This document shows, piece after piece, positions 53,250 to 64,000 of a DNA stretch of 64,000 nt. The notes below the pieces were generated by a model. That model was not told the origin of the DNA. It searched no databases and saw only the letters and a list, made by a program, of their open reading frames with translations. Both the position numbers and the translations under genes were made by a program. The stretch comes from Streptomyces coffeae. GTDB taxonomy: Bacteria; Actinomycetota; Actinomycetes; Streptomycetales; Streptomycetaceae. The stretch spans positions 186,001-250,000 of the forward strand of contig NZ_JAERRF010000005.1 of NCBI RefSeq assembly GCF_016741875.1, read 5' to 3'. The number at the start of each line of letters is the position of its first letter. Position 1 is the stretch's first letter.

Positions 53250-54110
53250 GTGAGTGTCGTGCCCGCGCAGGCCATGCCGCCCGGCATCACCGGGGGAAGC
53301 GCCCCGGCGAAGGCCGCCGCGCCGGCCGGTGAGGCCGGAGACGCAGACGGCGTGCCCGCCCCGCTGGCGGCCCGCGCACGGCTGTTCCCCGCCCTCGTCG
53401 CGGTCTACCGGGCCCAGCTCAGCCGAGCCCGGGTGGCCCGGATCCCGTTGCTGTTCGTGGCCACCTTCCAGTCCGTCGGGATCATGGTCCTGATGCGCGG
53501 GGTGGTGGACGGCGGGGAGGAGGCCCGTTCGGTGGTCGCCGGGTCCAGCGTGCTGGTCGTGGCGTTCGTGGCGCTCAACCTGCTGGCCCAGTACTTCGGA
53601 CAGCTGCGGGCGAGCGGCGGACTCGACCACTACGCCACCCTGCCGGTGCCGCCGTCCGCGGTGGTGCTCGGCGCGGCCGCCGCGTACGCCTCGTTCACCG
53701 TGCCCGGAACGGCCGTTACCGCCGTGGTGGGCAGTGCGCTCTTCCAGCTCCCGATGGGGCATCTGTGGATCCTCGTCGCGGTGATCCCGCTCTCCGGCGC
53801 CGCCCTCGCCGGGCTCGGCGCGGCCCTCGGACTGCTCGCCCCGCGCCAGGAACTGGCCACGCTCTGCGGCCAGTTGGGAATGTCGGCGGCGCTGCTGCTG
53901 GGGGTGCTGCCCGCCGAGCGGATGCCGGAGGTAGTGTCGTACACGCGTGATCTGCTGCCGTCGACGTACGGTGTGGAGGCCCTGGCGCGGTCCTTCGACG
54001 GGCAGCCCGACTGGCTGGCGGTCTGTGCCGACCTCGGGGTGTGCGCCGTGGTGGCCGTGGTGTCGCTCGCCGCCGCGACCTGGGCCTACCGGCGGGCGGC
54101 CGTGCGGTGA
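53250..54110 (+). CDS. ABC-2 type transporter permease
   Basis: A 286-aa integral membrane protein with about six transmembrane helices after a 45-residue hydrophilic start. The ABC-2 layout is recognisable in GGLDHYATLPVPPSAVVLG and the C-terminal LPSTYGVEALARSF. It forms the membrane part of the exporter with the ATPase at 52151. Substrate is unknown. GTG 53250 follows GAAGAGGAG. Confidence 0.9.
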   Translation: MSVVPAQAMPPGITGGSAPAKAAAPAGEAGDADGVPAPLAARARLFPALVAVYRAQLSRARVARIPLLFVATFQSVGIMVLMRGVVDGGEEARSVVAGSSVLVVAFVALNLLAQYFGQLRASGGLDHYATLPVPPSAVVLGAAAAYASFTVPGTAVTAVVGSALFQLPMGHLWILVAVIPLSGAALAGLGAALGLLAPRQELATLCGQLGMSAALLLGVLPAERMPEVVSYTRDLLPSTYGVEALARSFDGQPDWLAVCADLGVCAVVAVVSLAAATWAYRRAAVR

Positions 54111-54169
54111 CGCGCCGCAGCGGACCTCCCGCTGACCGAAGTACGCCGTCCACCTGGCACGATGACGGG

Positions 54170-54907
54170 GTGACCGCACCGTTGACGCCACAAGACCAGC
54201 CGTCGCCGCATGACGAGCCCGCCGAGGGGCGGGCCGGGCCGCGGGGGCAGGAGCCGCAGGGGCAGCCGCACGGAGGCTCCGCGCCGTATCCCTCCGGCGA
54301 AGCGCACACCTCCGGACCTCCGGAACACCCCGAACATCCTGAATACACCGAGCCCGGCGAGTACTCCGAGCCGGGGCCCGAGCTGCGGGCGGAGCTGGTG
54401 CAGGCGTCGCTGGTGGCCATCGCGGTGGCGGTGTCGGGCGTACTGCTGGGGCTGCTGTGGCTGTGGCTGGCGCCGAGGGTGCCGATGGTCCTGGCCGGTG
54501 ACAACGCCGTCTATCTGAAGAACTCCGAGGGGGAGGACGCCATCGGCGCGGACGGGGTGTTCGCGCTGCTCGCTCTGGCCTTCGGGGCCCTGACGGCCAT
54601 CGTGGTGTTTCTGCTCTTCCGTCAGGGCGGGATCGCGCTGGTCATCGGACTGGCCATCGGCGGGGTGCTCGCCTCGGTGATCGCCTGGCGGCTGGGCGTC
54701 TGGCTGGGACCCAGCGCGGACATCGCGGCCCATGCCAGGGAGGTCGGCAAGGGTGTCACCTTCGACGGGCCGCTGGAGCTGCGCGCCAAGGGCGCCCTGC
54801 TGTCCTGGTCGGTCGCGGCGATGGTGGTGCATCTGATGCTGACCGGGCTGTTCGGCCCGCGTGACCCGGAGCCCCCGCTGCCGACCTCGGGCCTCACCCC
54901 CGCCTGA
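54170..54907 (+). CDS. DUF2567 family membrane protein
   Basis: A 245-aa protein with an acidic, Pro/Gly/Glu-rich cytoplasmic start (about 1-65, with repeated HPEH/EYTEPGE) and four transmembrane helices. The conserved segment between helices 1 and 2 contains RVPMVLAGDNAVYLKNSEGEDAIGADG. DUF2567 is an actinobacterial family of unknown function. GTG 54170 is chosen because the longer frame runs into the permease gene. Confidence 0.82.
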   Translation: MTAPLTPQDQPSPHDEPAEGRAGPRGQEPQGQPHGGSAPYPSGEAHTSGPPEHPEHPEYTEPGEYSEPGPELRAELVQASLVAIAVAVSGVLLGLLWLWLAPRVPMVLAGDNAVYLKNSEGEDAIGADGVFALLALAFGALTAIVVFLLFRQGGIALVIGLAIGGVLASVIAWRLGVWLGPSADIAAHAREVGKGVTFDGPLELRAKGALLSWSVAAMVVHLMLTGLFGPRDPEPPLPTSGLTPA

Positions 54908-54921
54908 CCGGGATGTCCCGG
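54908..54921. terminator. Short palindromic hairpin between convergent genes
   Basis: CCGGGA and TCCCGG separated by TG, with further GC pairs outside, directly after the DUF2567 stop and 8 bp before the ybaK stop. Confidence 0.4.
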
Positions 54922-54928
54922 GGCGGGC

Positions 54929-55432
54929 CTACCCCTCGTGGCGCGCGATCGGGGCCACCACGGCCTCGGTGAGCGCCGCCAGATCCGTGGGGGACAGCTC
55001 GACCTCAAGACCGCGGCGGCCCGCCGAGACACACACCGTCTCGTATCCGTCCGCCGAGGCGTCCAGGGCCGTTGGCAGCCGCTTGCGCTGGCCGAGCGGG
55101 GAGATGCCGCCGCGGACGTAGCCCGTGGTGCGCTCCGCCGACGCCGGGTCCGCCATCGTCGCGCGCTTGCCGCCGACCGCCGCCGCGAGGGCCTTGAGGT
55201 CGAGCGAGGCGGAGACCGGGACGATGGCCACGGTCAGCCGGTCGTCCACGCTGGCGATGAGGGTCTTGAACACCCGGCCCGGCTCCACGCCCAACGCCTG
55301 AGCGGCCTCCTCGCCGTAGGACGGGGCCGCCGGGTCATGGGTGTAGGAGTGCAGCGTGAACGGGGTGCCCGCCGCGGTGAGGGCGGTGGTGGCAGGGGTC
55401 CCGGCGGAGTTCTTCCTGGATTTCTTGGCCAT
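54929..55432 (-). CDS. ybaK: Cys-tRNA(Pro)/YbaK deacylase
   Basis: A 167-aa YbaK/EbsC protein that hydrolyses Cys-tRNA(Pro) made by mistake. Family features are the Lys in RVFKTLIASVDD, the block VSASLDLKALAAAVGGKRATMA, and YVRGGISPLGQRK. ATG 55432. It lies 12 bp after the LON-domain gene on the same strand, so the two are probably co-transcribed. Confidence 0.93.
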   Translation of the reverse strand: MAKKSRKNSAGTPATTALTAAGTPFTLHSYTHDPAAPSYGEEAAQALGVEPGRVFKTLIASVDDRLTVAIVPVSASLDLKALAAAVGGKRATMADPASAERTTGYVRGGISPLGQRKRLPTALDASADGYETVCVSAGRRGLEVELSPTDLAALTEAVVAPIARHEG

Positions 55433-55444
55433 GTCTCTCAGGCG

Positions 55445-56185
55445 TCAGTTGGGGCTGGTCGGGCGGCGGGTCAGATCGACGGCGGGAAGCGAGGGGAGCT
55501 TACCGATCACCGCGCTCTCCGCGCGAAGGAGTTTCAGCTCCTCGGCCAGCCGGCTGGCGGTGTCCGGTGCCTGCAACAGCCGCTGTTTGGCCGGGGTGTC
55601 GAGCACCGCGGCCGCCGCGACCAGATAGGAGAGGACGGACGGCTCGCCCGGCAGGTCCTGTTCGGCGGCCAGGGTGCGTTCCCGCGCCCCCGCCAGCCGC
55701 TTCTGATAGGTGCGGAACGCCCGCACCACCCCGGAGGCCAGCGCCCCGGCGCCGTCGCCCTGCTCCTCCTGGAGCTCCTTGACCTCGGCGGTCAGATACG
55801 GGCCCGAGGAGTCCACCGAGAGCAGTTCGAACCGGGTGGTGCCGGTGGCCAGCACCTCGAAGGTGCCGTCCTCCTGCTCCCGGATGGTGGCCGCGTCCGC
55901 GACACAGCCGACCGGATAGAACGACTTCACCGGATCCGGGCCGAAGCCCGCGGCGGGGCCGCGGTCGGGCAGGGTCACGGCCTCCGGGAGCCCGATCGCG
56001 CTGGGCGCGACCTCATGCCCGTCCCGGATCGCGATCACCCCGAACCGGCGCGGAGTCTCCTCCGGAAGCGCCGACAGATCGTGCATCAGGGAGCGGTACC
56101 GCTGCTCGAAAACGTTCAGGGGCATGACGAGCCCCGGGAACAGCACCGTGTTCAGCGGGAAGAGCGGAAGGCGCGCGGAGGTCAC
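55445..56185 (-). CDS. LON peptidase substrate-binding domain protein
   Basis: A 246-aa protein with only the N-terminal substrate-binding domain of Lon: it begins LPLFPLNTVLFPGLVMPLNVFEQRY and contains no AAA or protease domain. Such proteins may be adaptors, or cereblon-like binders; the function is unproven. It is followed closely by ybaK. Full length for stand-alone LON-domain proteins in Streptomyces. Confidence 0.9.
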   Translation of the reverse strand: MTSARLPLFPLNTVLFPGLVMPLNVFEQRYRSLMHDLSALPEETPRRFGVIAIRDGHEVAPSAIGLPEAVTLPDRGPAAGFGPDPVKSFYPVGCVADAATIREQEDGTFEVLATGTTRFELLSVDSSGPYLTAEVKELQEEQGDGAGALASGVVRAFRTYQKRLAGARERTLAAEQDLPGEPSVLSYLVAAAAVLDTPAKQRLLQAPDTASRLAEELKLLRAESAVIGKLPSLPAVDLTRRPTSPN

Positions 56186-56219
56186 GGGGCGTAAGCCTAA
56201 TGGCCCCGCGCGTCCCTCT

Positions 56220-57815
56220 TCACTGGCGGCGCAGCAGCCGGGAGGCGCCCGCGGCGACGGTGGTCGCCAGCACCCAGCCCAGCAGGATCATCACGATGGC
56301 GGCCCACTGGACCGCCCCGCCGGGTTTCCAATAGCCGTCCTGGCCCAGATTGACCACCGGGATCAGCAGGTCGAGCGTGTACAGCGAGGCGTTCCAGTGC
56401 GGGGATTCATCCGGCTTCAGCGCCTCGGGGCGGTTGTGGGCGAAGAACACCGAGCCCACCGCCCACAGCACCGCCATCCACACCGCCGCCCGGCCGGGGC
56501 GATAGCCGTAGGCCACCGTCCAGTCCTGGAGATATCCCCACATCTTCCCGGCCAGCGGCAGCGTTTCCCGGCGGCGGCGCTGCTTGGCGAGCAGCACCTC
56601 GCGCGCGTCCGCGTCCTCACCGCTGGCCCGCATCGCGTTGGCCAGCATCTCGTACGGCTCGGGCGCGTACTCCGGAGTCGCCGCGGCCACCCACTCCAGC
56701 CGCCGGGTCAGCGGGAAGTGGCCGCGCGGGATCAGACACTCGTAGGAGAAGCCAGCCATGGTGAGCCCGCCCGGCCCCGGCCAGCTCACCGACTTGTCGA
56801 CCAGGTTGACCACCCGGGCGCCGGAGAGGATCACCCGGCCGCGCTGCGGGCGCTCCCCGACGAAGCGCAGCTCGGGCGTCTGGACCCGGCGCAGCGACAG
56901 CTCCTGGTCGTTCTCCAGGATGAAGCGGGCCTGGTCGAAGTCGATCGCGTCACCGATCCGCCCGTCGTCCAGGCGTATACCGCCCTCGCACTCGAAGCGC
57001 TGGATCCGGGTCCCGCGCGTCGGGGTATCGGTGGTGCCGTACGGCGGGGTGGAGCCGGGGGAGTAGGTGGATATCCCGCCGCCGGTCAGATACATGCTGC
57101 GCTCGACGGTCAGCTGTGGTGCGTTCAGCGCCCGCCGCCCGTACGGATTGCGCAGCCGCGAGCCGCGCAGACTGAGCGACACGCCCACCTGCGCCCCGCG
57201 CAGACTCAGCTCGCCGTACGACTCGATCATGTCGGCCTGGAAGTCCTGGGCGACGGTCAGCCCGTCGGCGCTGATCGACATGCCCCGGCGATCCCGGCGC
57301 ACGATGAGCTGGTTGAGCAGTAAATCCGTGCCGATGTGGGCGTCGGTGAGCCGGATGCCGTGCTCCACGACACACCGGGGCAGATGCAGATCGCCCTCGG
57401 TGCGCAGCCGGGCCGCCTCCAGCCGGGGGAGCGCGCAGCCCACCAGACGCAGGGTGGTGAAGTGCGCCTCGGGGAGCAGCACTTCCCGCTCGAAGCGGCA
57501 GTTCTTCAGCTCCACGTACGGACTGATGACTCCGCCGGCCAGGTCCAGGGTGCCGGTGATGTGCACCCCGTTGAGCTTGAGCGCCGCGACCCGGCCCGGC
57601 TGGGCGAGCGGCCCGTTCAGCAGCAGCAGCGCCACGACCCGCGCCCGCACACTGCGCTCGGGGCCCCAGGCGTAGGGACCGGAGGGGTCGTTCCGCTGGG
57701 GGTGGGAGGTGCGCAGATCGTGGGTGCTGCCATTGCGGAACGCCTGCCACATGCCCCATTCGGCGGTGGTCAGATCGAGGCCCGGGGGCGGATCGCCATC
57801 GTGCGGCTCGGTCAC
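56220..57815 (-). CDS. Large beta-helix (pentapeptide-like) membrane protein
   Basis: A 531-aa protein. Residues about 60-350 consist of short repeated strands such as LKLNGVHITGTLDLAGG, LVGCALPRLEAARL and LSLRGAQVGVSLSLRGS, consistent with a right-handed beta-helix. Near the C-terminus two or three transmembrane helices (VWMAVLWAVGSVFFA; AAIVMILLGWVLATTVAAG) anchor it. Streptomyces homologues are often labelled membrane-associated oxidoreductase, but no cofactor motif is visible. GTG 57815 has GGAGGGG upstream. It is divergent from hisD. Confidence 0.75.
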   Translation of the reverse strand: MTEPHDGDPPPGLDLTTAEWGMWQAFRNGSTHDLRTSHPQRNDPSGPYAWGPERSVRARVVALLLLNGPLAQPGRVAALKLNGVHITGTLDLAGGVISPYVELKNCRFEREVLLPEAHFTTLRLVGCALPRLEAARLRTEGDLHLPRCVVEHGIRLTDAHIGTDLLLNQLIVRRDRRGMSISADGLTVAQDFQADMIESYGELSLRGAQVGVSLSLRGSRLRNPYGRRALNAPQLTVERSMYLTGGGISTYSPGSTPPYGTTDTPTRGTRIQRFECEGGIRLDDGRIGDAIDFDQARFILENDQELSLRRVQTPELRFVGERPQRGRVILSGARVVNLVDKSVSWPGPGGLTMAGFSYECLIPRGHFPLTRRLEWVAAATPEYAPEPYEMLANAMRASGEDADAREVLLAKQRRRRETLPLAGKMWGYLQDWTVAYGYRPGRAAVWMAVLWAVGSVFFAHNRPEALKPDESPHWNASLYTLDLLIPVVNLGQDGYWKPGGAVQWAAIVMILLGWVLATTVAAGASRLLRRQ

Positions 57816-57910
57816 AGCCGTGTCCCCTCCTGTTCTCCGTGTCCCCGTACGGACCACATTCCCGCTGAGTAACCGGTTGAACGCCAACGGTCAGGGTCAA
57901 CTTAGGGGGT

Positions 57911-57931
57911 CCGTATCACTCACTGATACGG
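57911..57931 (+). promoter_or_regulatory. Inverted repeat upstream of hisD
   Basis: CCGTATCA (57911-57918) and TGATACGG (57924-57931) form a perfect 8-bp inverted repeat with a 5-nt centre, 39 bp before hisD. A third half-site CCGTATC follows at 57943-57949. Candidate operator of the his operon or of the divergent gene. Confidence 0.5.
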
Positions 57932-57970
57932 GGGGCGGGCGGCCGTATCGGGTCTGAGACAATTGATCGC

Positions 57971-60985
<3,015 letters not shown>

Positions 60986-60989
<4 letters not shown>

Positions 60990-61033
60990 GCGACGTACGC
61001 GCGGGCGGAGAAGCGAACGGAGAGCTGCTGTGA
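60986..61033 (+). repeat. Short copy of the GTGA-coupled micro-ORF element after hisB
   Basis: A 15-codon frame, [15 protein letters not shown], starting with GTG overlapping the hisB stop and ending in TGA that overlaps the next GTG. It matches both ends of the rsmH-ftsL micro-ORFs but lacks 16 internal codons. GGAGAGC before the exit GTGA supplies a ribosome-binding site for the downstream gene. Confidence 0.75.
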
Positions 61034-61194
61034 ACGGGACCTCGACGGCGTTCATCGTCCTCGGGCTGTTTCTGCTGGGCGGGGTGGTCTCCTTCGTGAA
61101 GCAGGGGCTGCCCAAGGGCGTGATCGTGCTGCTCAGCCTGGGCGCCTCGATGGCCCTGGTGGCGGGCATCATGCGGCTGGAGGTCTGGAATTGA
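61030..61194 (+). CDS. Small membrane protein in the his operon (54 aa)
   Basis: A 54-aa protein with two hydrophobic helices (about 8-24 and 30-48) joined by KQGLPKG, ending RLEVWN. GTG 61030 follows the micro-ORF repeat and its TGA overlaps the TTG start of hisH by 4 nt, so it is embedded in the coupled operon. No family recognised and no link to histidine synthesis is known to me. Likely a genuine membrane micro-protein. Confidence 0.7.
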   Translation: MNGTSTAFIVLGLFLLGGVVSFVKQGLPKGVIVLLSLGASMALVAGIMRLEVWN

Positions 61195-61832
61195 GCACGG
61201 CCCCGAAGGTCGTCGTTTTCGACTACGGCTTCGGCAACATCCGCTCCGCCGAGCGCGCCCTCGCCCATGTCGGCGCCGATGTCGAGATCACCCGTGACTA
61301 CGACAAGGCCATGGCCGCCGACGGTCTGCTGGTCCCCGGCGTCGGCGCCTTCGCCGCCTGTATGCAGGGGCTGCGCGAGGCCCGCGGCGACTGGATCGTG
61401 GGCCGCCGGCTCTCCGGCGGGCGCCCCGTGATGGGCATCTGCGTCGGTATGCAGATCCTCTTCGGGCGCGGTATCGAGCACGGTGTCGAGGCCGAGGGCC
61501 TGGACGAGTGGCCCGGCACCGTCGAGCCGCTGCGCGCCCCCGTCGTCCCCCACATGGGCTGGAACACGGTCGAAGCCCCCGACGACTCCCGGCTGTTCGA
61601 CGGCGTGGACAAGGGCGAGCGCTTCTACTTCGTCCACTCCTACGCGGTCCGCACCTGGGAGCTGGAGGTGGCCAACCCCGCCATGCCCGCCCCCAAGGTC
61701 GCCTGGACCACCCACGGCGAGCCGTTCGTGGCCGCCGTGGAGAACGGCCCGCTGTGGGCCACCCAGTTCCACCCCGAGAAGTCCGGCGACGCGGGCGCGC
61801 GGCTGCTCCGCAACTGGCTCGACACGCTCTGA
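61191..61832 (+). CDS. hisH: Imidazole glycerol phosphate synthase, glutaminase subunit
   Basis: A 213-aa class I glutamine amidotransferase supplying ammonia to HisF. The nucleophile Cys (about 84) is in [10 protein letters not shown] and the His-Glu pair in QFHPEKSG; the oxyanion strand is PGVGAF. The start is TTG 61191 with GGAGG seven bases upstream, overlapping the preceding stop. The rare start may lower its yield relative to hisB. Confidence 0.96.
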   Translation: MSTAPKVVVFDYGFGNIRSAERALAHVGADVEITRDYDKAMAADGLLVPGVGAFAACMQGLREARGDWIVGRRLSGGRPVMGICVGMQILFGRGIEHGVEAEGLDEWPGTVEPLRAPVVPHMGWNTVEAPDDSRLFDGVDKGERFYFVHSYAVRTWELEVANPAMPAPKVAWTTHGEPFVAAVENGPLWATQFHPEKSGDAGARLLRNWLDTL

Positions 61833-61874
61833 CCGGCCCGCCCCAGCTCACGCACTCACCGTAAGGTTCCCCGC

Positions 61875-62606
61875 ATGCCAACGCACCGCCTCGAACTCCT
61901 CCCCGCCGTCGACGTCCGCGACGGCCAGGCCGTCCGCCTCGTGCACGGTGAGTCCGGCTCCGAGACGTCGTACGGCGACCCGCTGGAGGCCGCCCTCGCC
62001 TGGCAGGCGGCGGGCGCCGAGTGGCTGCATCTGGTGGACCTGGACGCCGCCTTCGGCACCGGTGACAACCGCGAGCAGATCGCCGAGGTCGCCCGCGCCA
62101 TGGAGCTGAAGGTCGAGCTGTCCGGCGGCATCCGTGACGACGCCTCGCTGGCCGCCGCCCTCGCCACCGGCTGCACCCGGGTGAACCTCGGTACCGCCGC
62201 GCTGGAGACCCCCGAGTGGGTCGCCAAGGTCATCGCCGAGCACGGCGACCGCATCGCCGTCGGCCTCGATGTCCGCGGCACCACTCTGCGCGGCCGCGGC
62301 TGGACCCGCGACGGCGGCGATCTGTACGAGACCCTGGCCCGGCTGGACTCCGAGGGCTGCGCCCGGTACGTGGTGACCGACATCGCCAAGGACGGCACCC
62401 TTCAGGGCCCCAACCTGGAGCTGCTGCGCAACGTCTGCGCCGCCACGCCCAAGCCGGTCGTCGCCTCCGGCGGCGTTTCCTCCCTTGACGACCTGCGCGC
62501 CCTTGCGACTCTGGTACCGGAAGGCGTCGAGGGTGCCATCGTCGGGAAGGCGCTCTACGCCAAGGCGTTCACCCTGGAAGAGGCGTTGGAGGCGGTGTCC
62601 GCATGA
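61875..62606 (+). CDS. priA: Bifunctional phosphoribosyl isomerase PriA (HisA/TrpF)
   Basis: A 243-aa TIM barrel isomerising ProFAR, and in actinobacteria also phosphoribosylanthranilate for tryptophan synthesis, since a separate trpF is usually missing. The catalytic Asp pair is Asp13 (PAVDVRDG) and Asp132 (GLDVRG). Phosphate loops are ELSGGIRDD and ASGGVSS. ATG 61875 has AAGG nine bases upstream. Dual function is family knowledge, not visible directly. The stop overlaps the next ATG. Confidence 0.93.
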   Translation: MPTHRLELLPAVDVRDGQAVRLVHGESGSETSYGDPLEAALAWQAAGAEWLHLVDLDAAFGTGDNREQIAEVARAMELKVELSGGIRDDASLAAALATGCTRVNLGTAALETPEWVAKVIAEHGDRIAVGLDVRGTTLRGRGWTRDGGDLYETLARLDSEGCARYVVTDIAKDGTLQGPNLELLRNVCAATPKPVVASGGVSSLDDLRALATLVPEGVEGAIVGKALYAKAFTLEEALEAVSA

Positions 62607-63013
62607 CCTCACCCGAGATCGCGCGACGGATCCAGACCCACAGTCCCTGGGAGGAGACCATCGGTTTCGCACGGGCCGTCGAGGCCGGTGACCTGGTGGT
62701 CGTCGCCGGGACGATGCCGCTGGCCGAGCGCGGCGTGCTGGAGGGCGAGGGCGATCCGTATCAGCAGACGCTCGCCGCGTTCCGCCATGCCCTGGACGCG
62801 CTGGAGAAGTTCGACCTGGGCGTCGAGTCCGTGATCCGCACCCGGATGTACCTCACCCACGCCCGGGACGTGGACGAGGTGGGCCGTGCCCACAAGGAGC
62901 TCTTCGACGCCGTGCGCCCGGCCGCGACCCTCGTCGTGGTCTCCGGCTTCGTCGACTCGCGCGTCCTGGTGGAAGTCGAACTGGAAGCATTCCGAGGAGC
63001 CCGACAGCCATGA
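62603..63013 (+). CDS. RidA family protein
   Basis: A 136-aa RidA/YjgF protein. Family members hydrolyse reactive enamines and imines released by PLP enzymes. The substrate-binding Arg is in [17 protein letters not shown], and the C-terminal strand includes VEVELEAF. It overlaps priA and hisF by 4 nt each (ATGA), so it is expressed in step with the his enzymes. Possibly protects the pathway or the PLP enzyme HisC (inference). Confidence 0.9.
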   Translation: MTSPEIARRIQTHSPWEETIGFARAVEAGDLVVVAGTMPLAERGVLEGEGDPYQQTLAAFRHALDALEKFDLGVESVIRTRMYLTHARDVDEVGRAHKELFDAVRPAATLVVVSGFVDSRVLVEVELEAFRGARQP

Positions 63014-63798
63014 CCCTCGCGGTCCGAGTCATCCCCTGCCTGGACGTGGACAACGGCCGGGTCGTCAAGGGGGTCAACTTCCAGAACCTGCGCGACGCGG
63101 GCGATCCGGTCGAGATGGCCAAGATCTACGGCGAGGAGGGCGCGGACGAGCTGACCTTCCTCGACATCACGGCCTCCTCCGGCAACCGCGAGACCACCTA
63201 CGACGTCGTGCGCCGCACCGCCGAGCAGGTCTTCATCCCCCTCACGGTCGGCGGCGGCGTCCGCACCACGGAGGACGTCGACAAACTGCTGCGCGCCGGT
63301 GCGGACAAGGTCGGCGTCAACACGGCCGCCATCGCCCGCCCCGAGCTGATCCGCGAGATCGCCGAACGCTTCGGCAGCCAGGTGCTGGTCCTCTCGGTCG
63401 ACGCCCGCCGCTGCGCGCCCGCCGCCGACGGGGGACCGGCCGCGGTCACCGCGTCCGGCTACGAGGTCACCACGCACGGCGGCCGCCGGGGCACCGGTAT
63501 CGACGCCGTCGAGTGGGCCCACCGCGCGGCCGAGCTGGGCGCCGGCGAGATCCTGCTCAACTCCATGGACGCGGACGGCACCAAGGACGGCTACGACACC
63601 CCCATGATCGAAGCCGTCCGGAAGCACGTCTCCGTCCCGGTCATCGCCAGCGGCGGCGCGGGCACGCTCGCCCACTTCCCCCCGGCCGTCGCCGCGGGCG
63701 CGGACGCGGTACTGGCCGCGTCGGTCTTCCACTTCGGCGATCTGCGGATCAGTCAGGTGAAGGACGAACTGCGGGCGGCGGGGCACCCGGTGCGCTGA
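63010..63798 (+). CDS. hisF: Imidazole glycerol phosphate synthase, cyclase subunit
   Basis: A 262-aa TIM barrel that closes the imidazole ring with ammonia from HisH. The catalytic Asp residues are in [13 protein letters not shown] and SVDARRC; phosphate loops are VGGGVRT and ASGGAGT. An actinobacterial insertion follows DARRC (about 15 residues). ATG 63010 overlaps the RidA gene. It is the last gene of the operon, followed by a hairpin. Confidence 0.96.
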   Translation: MTLAVRVIPCLDVDNGRVVKGVNFQNLRDAGDPVEMAKIYGEEGADELTFLDITASSGNRETTYDVVRRTAEQVFIPLTVGGGVRTTEDVDKLLRAGADKVGVNTAAIARPELIREIAERFGSQVLVLSVDARRCAPAADGGPAAVTASGYEVTTHGGRRGTGIDAVEWAHRAAELGAGEILLNSMDADGTKDGYDTPMIEAVRKHVSVPVIASGGAGTLAHFPPAVAAGADAVLAASVFHFGDLRISQVKDELRAAGHPVR

Positions 63799-63815
63799 GG
63801 GGGCCGCCGATGAGG

Positions 63816-63838
63816 CCGCCCCGGGTGCGGCGGGGCGG
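63816..63838 (+). terminator. Hairpin after the his operon
   Basis: CCGCCCCG (63816-63823) and CGGGGCGG (63831-63838) pair over a 7-nt loop, 17 bp after the hisF stop. Confidence 0.6.
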
Positions 63839-63840
63839 AC

Positions 63841-63870
63841 TTGACGTGGTGTCACCCAGGGCGCTTGGAT
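63841..63870 (+). promoter_or_regulatory. Possible promoter near the window end
   Basis: TTGACG (63841-63846) and TTGGAT (63865-63870) with an 18-bp spacer, a plausible sigma-70-type promoter pointing out of the window. The gene it would serve is not included. The remaining 130 bp show nothing else. Confidence 0.3.
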
Positions 63871-64000
63871 CGCGGCTGTCGGCCCGGGGCGACCGCCCGG
63901 AGCCCCAGAGGTGCGCCCAGCCGGTACGGGATCCGTATCCTCAGCCCGGCCCGAGTCGCCAGGACCGCACACGACGCGTCCGAGGCGGGGCCGTTACCCG

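Overview
This is a high-GC actinobacterial chromosome segment, almost certainly Streptomyces. GTG starts are frequent, genes are often joined by 4-nt GTGA/ATGA overlaps, the dcw cluster has the Streptomyces order with ylmD-ylmE-sepF-ylmG-divIVA behind ftsZ, hisA looks like the bifunctional priA, and ileS has an actinobacterial translational T-box. No tRNA, rRNA, CRISPR array, insertion sequence or prophage was seen. Most of the window is conserved core genome. The unusual signals are small: micro-ORF repeats, tandem repeats over stop codons, palindromes and one gene remnant.

Layout. 0-3.9 kb: minus-strand unit of a degenerate ABC ATPase, a YhgE/Pip membrane protein and a TetR regulator, with a perfect 26-bp palindrome as probable operator. 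4-6.2 kb: HEPN-family protein, methyltransferase, DUF3040 membrane protein. 6.4-11.4 kb: minus-strand moxR-DUF58-transglutaminase operon. 11.6-12.2 kb: beta-carbonic anhydrase. 12.6-31 kb: dcw cluster rsmH-ftsL-ftsI-murE-murF-mraY-murD-ftsW-murG-ftsQ-ftsZ-pgeF-ylmE-sepF-ylmG-divIVA, which makes lipid II, builds the division septum and directs polar growth. 31-35 kb: a small unknown gene, then ileS (minus) under a T-box. 35.4-38.3 kb: DksA-like protein with a histone-like tail, lspA, RluA-type pseudouridine synthase, GNAT. 38.3-46.1 kb: MscS channel, dienelactone hydrolase, phoD, two DsbA-like proteins around an orphan membrane protein, DUF2252. 46.4-52 kb: dnaE, a 64-aa basic protein, a NYN-domain protein and an IPT/TIG remnant. 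52.1-57.8 kb: ABC exporter pair, DUF2567, ybaK, LON-domain protein, beta-helix membrane protein. 58-63.8 kb: his operon hisD-hisC-hisB-(micro-ORF)-(54-aa membrane protein)-hisH-priA-ridA-hisF.

Most novel signal: a micro-ORF element that starts on GTGA overlapping the upstream stop codon and ends on another GTGA supplying the next start. It is present as two 92-bp tandem copies between rsmH and ftsL, and as an internally deleted copy between hisB and the following gene, more than 47 kb away. Separately, three other genes (yhgE-like, lspA, dienelactone hydrolase) have short tandem duplications that span and multiply their stop codons. Starts were chosen from ribosome-binding sites and family length, so several differ from the longest possible reading frame.
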